In this document: positions 1 to 8,073 of the stretch, piece by piece | Layout of the letters: every line of letters begins with the position of its first letter | How positions within the stretch are numbered: the first letter of the stretch is position 1 | NCBI RefSeq assembly: GCF_036245475.1 | Contig: NZ_BTPM01000001.1 | Location: 1,736,001 to 1,800,000 of the forward strand | Length of the DNA stretch: 64,000 nt | From: Vibrio sp. 10N | GTDB lineage: Bacteria > Pseudomonadota > Gammaproteobacteria > Enterobacterales > Vibrionaceae | Reading direction: 5' to 3' | Translations under genes and position numbers: made by a program | The notes under the pieces: generated by a model | Told to the model about the DNA's origin: nothing | What the model saw: the letters and a program-made list of their open reading frames with translations, nothing else | Databases searched by the model: none

Positions 1-3000
1 GGCCACTGGAATGTCATTGACCGACTCAACGGTCACATCAATGTTGGCTTCCGTGGTTGTTGTACCATCGCTTACCGAGAAGCTTAGGTCTACTTCACCA
101 TTGAAGTTCTCGTTTGGCGCAAAGGTATACGTACCATCACCGTTGTCAGTGAACACACCTTCTGTGCCAGAGTAGCTCACGTCGGCAACAGACAAATCAT
201 CACCGTCAATGTCTGATGCGCCCGCTAGAAGCTGCTCATCCGTGAAGGTCAACGAACCATCCTCTTGAATGGTGTAACCCACATCTTCCACAACCGCCGC
301 ATCATTCACTGGGTTAACAGTGAGGTCTGCATTGGCCACAATGGTGTCGGTACCATCAGAGATATCGAAGCTTAAGTCAATGTCGCCATTGAAGTCCGCA
401 TCCGGTGTGATGGTGAATGAACCGTCGTCGTTGGCAGTCACAGTGGCGTTATCACCTGCTGACAAGTTCGCAGCTGTCAGATCATCGCCATCCACATCAC
501 TAGCTTGTGACAATAGCTGCTCTTGAGTCAAAGTAATCGAACCATCTTCGTCGACAGAGTAAGCCAAGTCACCAGAAACTGGTGCGTCGTTCACTGCGAT
601 GACATCAATGCCCGCTGTGGTGTCTGCCGTTGCGCCATCTTCGTCAACAACAGTCACATCTAGTGATACATTGCCGTTGAAGTTTTCGTTTGGCGCGAAG
701 CTGTAAGTGCCATCGCCGTTGTCAGTAAAGATACCGTCTGTGCCTGAATAAGACACATCATCAACCGCGACTTCACCTTCTACATCCGAGCTGTTAGCAA
801 GCAGTTGGTCGTCAGAGATGGTGATGATGCCATCTTCATTGACTGAGTATGTGGTAGAGCCAGCAACAGGGATATCGTTGACAGACTCTACGGTCACATC
901 AATGCTGGCTTCAGTGGTGGTCGTGCCATCGCTTACTGAGAAGCTTAAGTCGACTTCACCATTGAAGTTTTCATTTGGTGCGAATGTGTATGTGCCGTCA
1001 CCATTGTCGGTGAACACACCTTCGGTGCCTGAGTAGCTGACATCCGCTACTGATAGGTCATCGCCATCAATGTCTGACGCGCCAGCAAGTAGCTGTTCGT
1101 CAGTAAAGGTTAATGAACCGTCTTCTTGGATGGTATAACCTACATCTTCCACAACTGCTGCGTCATTCACTGGATTTACCGTGAGGTCAGCATTCGCGAC
1201 GATGGTGTCGGTACCATCAGAGATATCGAAGCTTAAGTCAATGTCGCCATTGAAGTCCGCATCTGGCGTGATGGTGAATGAGCCATCTTCGTTGGCCGTT
1301 ACGGTTGCATTATCACCTGCACTTAGGTTAGCCGCAGTCAGATCATCGCCGTCCACATCACTCGCTTGGGAAAGAAGTTGCTCTTGCGTCACAGTGATAG
1401 AGCCGTCTTCGTCAACGGAGTAAGCCAAGTCACCAGAAACTGGTGCGTCGTTCACTGTGATGACATCAATGCCCGCTGTGGTGTCTGCTGTTGCACCATC
1501 TTCGTCAACGACAGTCACATCGAGAGATACGCTACCGTTGAAGTTTTCATTTGGTGCGAAGCTGTAGGTACCGTCACCGTTGTCAGTGAAGATACCGTCC
1601 GTGCCTGAGTAGGACACATCATCAACCGCGACTTCGCCTTCCACATCCGAGCTGTTCGCTAGAAGCTGTTCATCAGAAATCGTGATGATGCCATCTTCAT
1701 CGACAGAGTATGTGGTTGAACCTGCAACTGGAATATCATTGACCGACTCAACGGTCACATCAATGTTGGCTTCAGTGGTCGTTGTACCGTCGCTCACTGA
1801 GAAGCTTAGGTCTACTTCACCGTTGAAGTTTTCATTTGGCGCAAAGGTATAAGTGCCGTCACCGTTGTCTGTGAACACACCTTCTGTACCAGAGTAGCTC
1901 ACGTCGGCAACAGACAAGTCGTCCCCATCAATATCTGATGCACCCGCTAGAAGTTGCTCATCCGTGAAGGTTAACGAACCATCTTCTTGGATGGTATAAC
2001 CCACATCTTCCACAACTGCTGCGTCATTCACTGGATTAACAGTGAGGTCAGCGTTCGCGACAATAGTGTCAGTGCCATCAGAAATATCGAAGCTGAGGTC
2101 AATGTCACCATTGAAGTCCGCATCTGGCGTGATGGTGAATGAGCCATCTTCGTTGGCCGTTACCGTTGCGTTATCGCCTGCTGATAAGTTAGCCGCAGTG
2201 AGATCATCGCCGTCCACATCACTTGCTTGCGATAGCAATTGCTCTTGAGTCAGAGTAATCGAACCATCTTCGTCAACTGAGTATGCTAGGTCACCTGAGA
2301 CCGGTGCATCGTTGACTGCGATAACATCAATACCGGCAGTGGTCTCTGCCGTTGCACCGTCTTCATCTACCACGGTTACATCAAGAGATACATTACCGTT
2401 GAAGTTCTCATTTGGCGCGAAGCTGTATGTGCCATCGCCGTTGTCAGTAAAGATACCGTCTGTGCCTGAGTAAGACACATCATCTACCGCAACCTCACCT
2501 TCAACATCAGAGCTGTTCGCTAGAAGTTGATCGTCCGAGATAGTGATGATGCCATCTTCATCGACTGAGTAAGTCGTTGAGCCAGCAACAGGAATGTCGT
2601 TGACAGACTCGACAGTCACATCAATATTGGCTTCTGTGGTGGTCGTACCGTCGCTCACTGAGAAGCTTAAGTCAACTTCACCGTTGAAGTTCTCGTTTGG
2701 CGCGAAGGTATACGTACCATCACCGTTGTCGGTGAACACACCTTCGGTGCCTGAGTAGCTGACATCCGCTACTGACAGGTCATCGCCGTCAATGTCAGAC
2801 GCGCCTGCAAGAAGCTGTTCGTCAGTAAAGGTCAACGAACCATCTTCTTGGATGGTGTAACCCACATCTTCTACGACTGCCGCGTCATTCACTGGATTCA
2901 CAGTGAGGTCTGCATTGGCCACAATGGTGTCGGTGCCATCTGAGATGTCGAAGCTTAAGTCAATGTCGCCATTGAAATCCGCATCTGGTGTGATGGTAAA

Positions 3001-6000
3001 TGAACCGTCTTCGTTGGCAGTAACTGTGGCATTATCACCTGCTGATAAGTTCGCAGCCGTGAGGTCATCACCTTCCACATCCGACGCTTGTGATAGAAGC
3101 TGTTCTTGTGACAATGTCACACTTCCGTCTTCATCAACACTGTAAGCTAGGTCGCCTGATACCGGAGCGTCGTTGATTGGAAGCACATCTACGTTAATCA
3201 CTGTATCAACAGTGGCACCATCTTCATCTTGAATGGTAACGTTCAATTGAACTTCGCCGTTGAAGTTTTCATTTGGAGCAAAGCTACAAGTACCATCACC
3301 ATTGACGGAGAAGATACCGTGTGGTCCATCGTAGCTGATACCCACTAAGGATACATCGCCTTCGATATCAGATGCATTGGCAAGGACTTGAGACTCACTG
3401 AATGTCAATACGCTGTCTTCATCAATAGTGTAAGACGTTGGTCCTGCAATTGGTGGGTCGTTGACCTCGATAACGGTTAAACCAGCGCTTGTCTCTGCTG
3501 TCGCTCCGTCTTCATCTACTACAACTACATCAAAGCTAACTTCACCCGAGAAGTTCTCGTTTGGCGAGAAGGTATAGGTACCATCACCGTTGTCAGCAAA
3601 GACACCATCAGTACCTGAGTAAGAGACATCCTGAACAGATACATCACCCTCAACATCGGAACTGTTAGCCAATAACTGCTCGTCAGTAATGGTAATCGAG
3701 TTGTCTTCTTGTACAGAATAAGTTGTAGAACCGGCAACAGGGATATCATTGACCGACTCAACGGTCACATCAATATTGGCTTCAGTGGTGGTTGTCCCGT
3801 CGCTCACTGAGAAACTTAGGTCGACTTCACCATTAAAGTTTTCATTTGGCGCGAAGGTATACGTGCCATCACCATTGTCGGTGAACACACCTTCTGTACC
3901 AGAGTAGCTAACATCTGCTACCGACAAGTCATCACCGTCAATGTCTGATGCGCCCGCTAGAAGCTGCTCGTCAGTAAACGTCAGTGAACCATCTTCTTGG
4001 ATGGTGTAGCCAACATCTTCCACTACCGCCGCGTCATTCACTGGATTCACAGTGAGGTCTGCATTGGCGACAATGGTGTCGGTGCCATCTGAGATGTCGA
4101 AGCTTAAGTCAATGTCGCCATTGAAGTCCGCATCCGGTGTGATGGTGAATGAGCCATCTTCGTTGGCAGTAACTGTAGCGTTGTCACCTGCGCTTAAGTT
4201 AGCCGCTGTCAGATCATCGCCGTCCACATCACTCGCTTGCGATAGCAATTGCTCTTGCGTCAGAGTAATCGAACCGTCTTCGTCAACGGAGTATGCTAGG
4301 TCACCTGAAACTGGTGCATCGTTAACCGCGATAACATCAATGCCAGCGGTGGTTTCTGCTGTTGCACCATCTTCGTCAGCGACAGTCACATCTAGAGATA
4401 CATTGCCGTTAAAGTTCTCATTTGGCGCGAAGCTGTAAGTACCATCACCATTATCAGTAAAGATACCGTCTGTACCTGAGTAAGACACATCATCAACCGC
4501 GACTTCACCTTCTACATCTGAGCTATTTGCAAGAAGCTGCTCATCAGAGATGGTTATGATGCCATCTTCATCGACTGAGTATGTCGTTGAACCGGCCACT
4601 GGGGTATCATTGACAGACTCTACAGTCACATCAATATTGGCTTCTGTGGTGGTTGTACCGTCACTTACTGAGAAGCTTAGGTCGACGTCACCATTGAAGT
4701 TCTCATTTGGTGCGAAAGTATAAGTACCATCACCGTTGTCGGTGAACACACCTTCAGTACCTGAGTAGCTCACGTCGGCAACTGATAGATCATCCCCATC
4801 GATATCTGATGCGCCCGCAAGTAACTGCTCATCAGTAAAGGTTAACGAACCGTCTTCTTGGATGGTGTAACCCACATCTTCCACGACTGCTGCGTCATTC
4901 ACTGGATTTACAGTGAGATCAGCATTCGCGACGATGGTGTCTGTGCCATCTGAGATATCGAAGCTTAAGTCAATGTCACCATTGAAGTCCGCATCTGGTG
5001 TGATCGTAAACGAACCGTCTTCGTTAGCCGTTACGGTTGCATTGTCTCCTGCGCTTAAGTTAGCCGCAGTGAGATCATCGCCGTCCACATCACTTGCTTG
5101 AGACAGAAGCTGCTCTTGAGTAAGAGTAATAGAACCATCTTCATCAACTGAATAAGCCAAATCACCTGAGACTGGTGCATCGTTAACCGCAATAACATCA
5201 ATACCCGCGGTAGTCTCCGCAGTTGCCCCTTCTTCATCCACCACAACGACATCTAGGCTGACATTACCGTTGAAGTTTTCATTTGGAGCAAAACTGTAGG
5301 TACCATCACCATTGTCAGTGAAAATACCATCGGTGCCTGAGTAGGAAACATCGCTGACGGAAACGTCCCCTTCAATATCGCTTGAGTTGGCTAACAATTG
5401 GTCATCGCTAATAGTAATAATGCCATCTTCATTAACTGAGTAAGTCGTTGACCCCGCGACAGGTAGATCGTTAACGGCTTCGACAGTGACATCAATATTG
5501 GCTTCCGTTGTTGTAGTTCCATCGCTGACAGAGAAACTTAGATCAACTTCGCCATTAAAGTTTTCATTTGGAGAGAAAGTGTATGTACCATCACCATTGT
5601 CGGTGAAAACACCATCGGTACCGGTGTAAATTACATCGGCAACGGTAAGATCATCACCGTCTACGTCAGTTGCCCCTGCTAAAAGCTGTGTGTCTGTAAA
5701 GGTGAGTGAACCATCCTCTTGAATGGTGTAAGCAACATCTTCGACTTGTGCCTCATCGTTTACATCTTCGACTTGGATTTCGAACGTTTGCTCCGTTGTT
5801 TCGGAGTCAAAGTCGTCATCCAATCGCTCTTGATTTAGGTTGGCTTGCTCGCCTTCATCAAGAACGTTAACTTCAAACGTTTCGCTGTCAGTTTGCGTGT
5901 CAAAATCATCCCCTTCGCCAGCAACTGCGGTTGGTGAAGCGGCTGCAGCTTGTGGCGCGCCAGAAGCTTGCTGAGTTTGTCCTTCAGCATCACTGCCGCC

Positions 6001-6405
6001 ATCAGAGCCTTCAGAATCTTGTCCGCCCACACTTTGTGCGCCTGCACCTGCGCCACCAGCACCACTAGAACCCGCATCAGCACTAGTGCCACCGTCTGTC
6101 ATTTGACTATCAACAACACCAGATTGAGCGCCTTCGGACGAAGCTGCATCACTATCTACAGGCTGAGCCGATTGGGCACCACCAGTATCATCGCCTTCAC
6201 TGGATGTACCGGCACCGCTGGGATCATCTTCCATTGCTTGGTTAGCGTCATCAGCAGCATCGGCTGCATCAGCGCCCGTTGCTATGGTTGTCGCTATCGT
6301 GTTTTGTTGGTTCTGTTGAGCCTGTTGCTGCTCCGTACCATCATTACCGGTTTCTACTTGTTCGACCGCATCATTGAGGGGGTTGTTTTCGTTGTTGTCA
6401 GCCAT
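1..6405 (-). CDS. Giant tandem-repeat surface adhesin, 5' part (3' end beyond window)
   Basis: The reading frame is open from an ATG at 6405 to the window edge, 2135 codons without a stop. A GGAGG at 6410-6414 lies 4 nt before the start. Residues 1 to about 215 are an acidic, Ser/Gly/Ala/Gln-rich low-complexity head with no classical signal peptide and no hydrophobic segment, as expected of a type I secretion substrate whose signal is C-terminal. From about residue 216 there are 20 complete domains of 95-96 residues and the start of another. Each begins with Asn-Asp and carries YT/SxxEDG near the start, a DGxxxF..NGDGTY-type core and PNENFNG. This is the tandem-95/cadherin-like pattern of Bap, LapA and FrhA type adhesins. 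The secretion operon lies divergently at 6724-15487. Role in attachment or biofilm is inferred. The C-terminal RTX repeats and secretion signal would lie outside the window. Confidence 0.9.
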   Translation of the reverse strand, partial: MADNNENNPLNDAVEQVETGNDGTEQQQAQQNQQNTIATTIATGADAADAADDANQAMEDDPSGAGTSSEGDDTGGAQSAQPVDSDAASSEGAQSGVVDSQMTDGGTSADAGSSGAGGAGAGAQSVGGQDSEGSDGGSDAEGQTQQASGAPQAAAASPTAVAGEGDDFDTQTDSETFEVNVLDEGEQANLNQERLDDDFDSETTEQTFEIQVEDVNDEAQVEDVAYTIQEDGSLTFTDTQLLAGATDVDGDDLTVADVIYTGTDGVFTDNGDGTYTFSPNENFNGEVDLSFSVSDGTTTTEANIDVTVEAVNDLPVAGSTTYSVNEDGIITISDDQLLANSSDIEGDVSVSDVSYSGTDGIFTDNGDGTYSFAPNENFNGNVSLDVVVVDEEGATAETTAGIDVIAVNDAPVSGDLAYSVDEDGSITLTQEQLLSQASDVDGDDLTAANLSAGDNATVTANEDGSFTITPDADFNGDIDLSFDISDGTDTIVANADLTVNPVNDAAVVEDVGYTIQEDGSLTFTDEQLLAGASDIDGDDLSVADVSYSGTEGVFTDNGDGTYTFAPNENFNGDVDLSFSVSDGTTTTEANIDVTVESVNDTPVAGSTTYSVDEDGIITISDEQLLANSSDVEGEVAVDDVSYSGTDGIFTDNGDGTYSFAPNENFNGNVSLDVTVADEDGATAETTAGIDVIAVNDAPVSGDLAYSVDEDGSITLTQEQLLSQASDVDGDDLTAANLSAGDNATVTANEDGSFTITPDADFNGDIDLSFDISDGTDTIVANADLTVNPVNDAAVVEDVGYTIQEDGSLTFTDEQLLAGASDIDGDDLSVADVSYSGTEGVFTDNGDGTYTFAPNENFNGEVDLSFSVSDGTTTTEANIDVTVESVNDIPVAGSTTYSVQEDNSITITDEQLLANSSDVEGDVSVQDVSYSGTDGVFADNGDGTYTFSPNENFSGEVSFDVVVVDEDGATAETSAGLTVIEVNDPPIAGPTSYTIDEDSVLTFSESQVLANASDIEGDVSLVGISYDGPHGIFSVNGDGTCSFAPNENFNGEVQLNVTIQDEDGATVDTVINVDVLPINDAPVSGDLAYSVDEDGSVTLSQEQLLSQASDVEGDDLTAANLSAGDNATVTANEDGSFTITPDADFNGDIDLSFDISDGTDTIVANADLTVNPVNDAAVVEDVGYTIQEDGSLTFTDEQLLAGASDIDGDDLSVADVSYSGTEGVFTDNGDGTYTFAPNENFNGEVDLSFSVSDGTTTTEANIDVTVESVNDIPVAGSTTYSVDEDGIITISDDQLLANSSDVEGEVAVDDVSYSGTDGIFTDNGDGTYSFAPNENFNGNVSLDVTVVDEDGATAETTAGIDVIAVNDAPVSGDLAYSVDEDGSITLTQEQLLSQASDVDGDDLTAANLSAGDNATVTANEDGSFTITPDADFNGDIDLSFDISDGTDTIVANADLTVNPVNDAAVVEDVGYTIQEDGSLTFTDEQLLAGASDIDGDDLSVADVSYSGTEGVFTDNGDGTYTFAPNENFNGEVDLSFSVSDGTTTTEANIDVTVESVNDIPVAGSTTYSVDEDGIITISDEQLLANSSDVEGEVAVDDVSYSGTDGIFTDNGDGTYSFAPNENFNGSVSLDVTVVDEDGATADTTAGIDVITVNDAPVSGDLAYSVDEDGSITVTQEQLLSQASDVDGDDLTAANLSAGDNATVTANEDGSFTITPDADFNGDIDLSFDISDGTDTIVANADLTVNPVNDAAVVEDVGYTIQEDGSLTFTDEQLLAGASDIDGDDLSVADVSYSGTEGVFTDNGDGTYTFAPNENFNGEVDLSFSVSDGTTTTEASIDVTVESVNDIPVAGSTTYSVNEDGIITISDDQLLANSSDVEGEVAVDDVSYSGTDGIFTDNGDGTYSFAPNENFNGNVSLDVTVVDEDGATADTTAGIDVIAVNDAPVSGDLAYSVDEDGSITLTQEQLLSQASDVDGDDLTAANLSAGDNATVTANDDGSFTITPDADFNGDIDLSFDISDGTDTIVANADLTVNPVNDAAVVEDVGYTIQEDGSLTFTDEQLLAGASDIDGDDLSVADVSYSGTEGVFTDNGDGTYTFAPNENFNGEVDLSFSVSDGTTTTEANIDVTVESVNDIPVA
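307..1167 (-). repeat. Adhesin module 6 (A-B-C, 861 bp)
   Basis: Standard A-B-C copy. The array continues to the left with another A domain (19-306) and the first codons of a B domain (1-18), so the total copy number cannot be read from this window. Confidence 0.85.
1168..2028 (-). repeat. Adhesin module 5 (A-B-C, 861 bp)
   Basis: Standard A-B-C copy in exact 861-bp register with its neighbours. Confidence 0.85.
2029..2889 (-). repeat. Adhesin module 4 (A-B-C, 861 bp)
   Basis: Standard A-B-C copy, nearly identical to modules 5 and 6; differences are mostly synonymous third-position changes. Confidence 0.85.
2890..4038 (-). repeat. Adhesin module 3 (A-B'-D-C, 1149 bp)
   Basis: This copy is 288 bp longer than the others. 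After domains A (3751-4038) and a variant B' (3463-3750) there is an additional domain D at 3175-3462, then C at 2890-3174. D begins NDPPIAGPTSYTIDED and differs at many positions from A, B and C. It carries a Cys (GTCSF) where the other domains have Tyr (GTYSF or GTYTF). Confidence 0.85.
4039..4899 (-). repeat. Adhesin module 2 (A-B-C, 861 bp)
   Basis: A-B-C module with domain lengths 288, 288 and 285 bp, bounded by Asn-Asp codons. Nucleotide identity to modules 4-6 is very high by eye. Confidence 0.85.
4900..5760 (-). repeat. Adhesin module 1 (domains A-B-C, 861 bp)
   Basis: First full A-B-C module after the low-complexity head. It is the most divergent of the three-domain copies: its A domain begins NDEAQVEDVAYTI and has YTGTDG where later copies have YSGTEG. 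Divergence of the outermost copy is typical of arrays homogenised by recombination in the interior. Confidence 0.85.
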
Positions 6406-6723
6406 GTTGCCTCCGTCGCGTTGTCAGCTTTTAAAATCAGACACTTCCTAGAACGCAGTAAAGGACAACAAACACGAAAGACAAGGCGATTTTCACCAAA
6501 AAATAGCAAAAAGTTTAGATGACAGAATAGAAAATAATGCGGAACGAAAATAATAATCGACACAACTATGCACAAACTACAGATTAACAAGGAATTTTTT
6601 TTGAAAAATGACCATTAATATACTTAGCTATTAGTTGTAGTGATATTTGTGCAATCTAAACCTAAGACGCTGTTATCACGTATATTTAATACTATAGTTT
6701 AGGTTGTTGTCTGGGAGGCGGTT
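6406..6723. promoter_or_regulatory. Divergent intergenic region between adhesin and secretion operon
   Basis: This 318-bp AT-rich spacer must hold the promoters of both the adhesin (leftward) and the secretion operon (rightward). Ribosome binding sites are clear at both ends: GGAGG at 6410-6414 for the adhesin, and GGGAGG just before the GTG at 6724. No convincing -35/-10 pair or operator was identified, and no sigma-54 element or FNR box was found. Confidence 0.5.
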
Positions 6724-8070
6724 GTGAGTAAAAGTAACATCGAGCATCACATTAGAAATGCCTTGATTCAAAATACGGATAAATCCGAGTCTGATTACGT
6801 TGAAGCAGTTGAAATAAAGAGTGCAATGACAACCGTTCACAAAACCCTTCTTTTGACTTTCTTTATCATTCTGATTCTGCTTGGCATTGCGTCTCAAGCT
6901 CGTATCGATATTGTCGTTTCATCAAGGGGTGAGCTTTTACTCGAATCAGATATAGAGAAAGTTCAGCATCTTGAAGGAGGAATACTCGATTCAATGCTCG
7001 TCAAACCAGGGGACATTGTTTATGAGGGTCAGCCAATCGCTCGGCTCAGAGCCATTGAGAGAAACTCACAGCTTTCGACAATGAATGCTGAGATAGCGCA
7101 GCTTGAACTCGATAGGCTCCGTTACTTGGGTTTAATCGCTCAGAAAGAACCCGACTATACACCCTATTCCGACTTTCCGGATCTCGTGCGGGTGAATCAG
7201 GATACATGGCGTAAAGAGAACGCTAAAAATGTCTCTGCGGAAGCATTGATCAAACATGATATCGAACACAAAGATCGCCTCATTGCGTCGATGAAGAAAA
7301 GGCGCGTCAGTTCTCTTAACCAGCTTAAGTTAATTCGTAAACAGCTTGAAATTAAGCAAACGCTGTACAACGAAGAAATGGCCTCTTATGTAGATGTTCT
7401 AAATATGCAGGTTCAAGAGTCTAATATGGTAAGGGAAATCGAAAACCTCGATGAATCTCTCATGAATGAAGATTTTCAGCTGCTAAGGTTAGAAAAGCAG
7501 CTTAACGATCTGATTGTAAATAGGAACGCGGAGTATCAAGCACAAATAATTCAAGCCAATAAAGATCTCGATATTAAACGAATACAGCAACCTCAGCATA
7601 CGGATAAGGTGAATCGTCTTGTTGTTTATTCTCCCGTTGATGGCGTTGTTGATAAGGTGCATTTTAATTTTCGCTCCGCGGTGGTGCCTCCAGGCGAAAG
7701 TATTGCCGATATTGCACCGTTAAATAATACCTTACACGGTGAAGCGAAGATCCCTCGTAAAGAGATGGGTTTTGTTGAAGTTGGACAGGAAGTAAAACTG
7801 AAGTTCGATACCTACAATTTTGCCAAGTACGGCTTTATGCCTGGCAAAATTTCCTCGATCAGTCGCTCCTCTTATGAGGAGGAAGAAACGGAGTACTATT
7901 TAGCGAAAATTACGATTGAGCATGATTTTCTTGAACGTTCCGGGACTAAGTACAGTCTCTCACCATTTATGGAGTTTACGGCAGATATAAAAACCGGTGA
8001 TAGACGCGTCATAGAGTACGCGGCAAAACCCGTTATGTCGGCTATTGAAGATGCATTTGACGAGCGTTAA
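6724..8070 (+). CDS. HlyD-family type I secretion membrane fusion protein
   Basis: Periplasmic adaptor expected to link the inner-membrane ABC exporter to the outer-membrane channel. It has 448 residues: a cytoplasmic N-terminus, one TM helix at about 40-58, a biotinyl/lipoyl-type half motif with HLEGGILDSMLVKPGD at about 82-97, a long charged coiled-coil region (about 110-290), and the returning barrel region with YSPVDGVVDKVHF. The start is a GTG preceded by a good GGGAGG; an overlapping TTG is out of frame. It is first in a five-gene rightward operon divergent from the giant adhesin, which makes that adhesin the likely cargo. Confidence 0.88.
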   Translation: MSKSNIEHHIRNALIQNTDKSESDYVEAVEIKSAMTTVHKTLLLTFFIILILLGIASQARIDIVVSSRGELLLESDIEKVQHLEGGILDSMLVKPGDIVYEGQPIARLRAIERNSQLSTMNAEIAQLELDRLRYLGLIAQKEPDYTPYSDFPDLVRVNQDTWRKENAKNVSAEALIKHDIEHKDRLIASMKKRRVSSLNQLKLIRKQLEIKQTLYNEEMASYVDVLNMQVQESNMVREIENLDESLMNEDFQLLRLEKQLNDLIVNRNAEYQAQIIQANKDLDIKRIQQPQHTDKVNRLVVYSPVDGVVDKVHFNFRSAVVPPGESIADIAPLNNTLHGEAKIPRKEMGFVEVGQEVKLKFDTYNFAKYGFMPGKISSISRSSYEEEETEYYLAKITIEHDFLERSGTKYSLSPFMEFTADIKTGDRRVIEYAAKPVMSAIEDAFDER

Positions 8071-8073
8071 ACC

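Noticed and set aside
320..5252. A ladder of plus-strand and minus-strand open frames of 60-130 codons within the adhesin repeats
   Set aside because: They recur every 861 bp, are out of frame or antisense to the one long frame, and have unnatural composition. They are by-products of the repeat.
1..5760. Regular spacing suggesting a CRISPR array
   Set aside because: Repeat units are 285-288 bp and coding throughout, with no short identical repeats and unique spacers.
5950..6522. A 190-codon plus-strand frame rich in Ser, Thr and Ile across the adhesin start
   Set aside because: Antisense to the low-complexity adhesin head, no ribosome binding site, no domain; it also covers the divergent promoter region.
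6601..6624. TTGAAA and TATACT as a promoter for the secretion operon
   Set aside because: The spacing is 12 bp, too short for a sigma-70 promoter.
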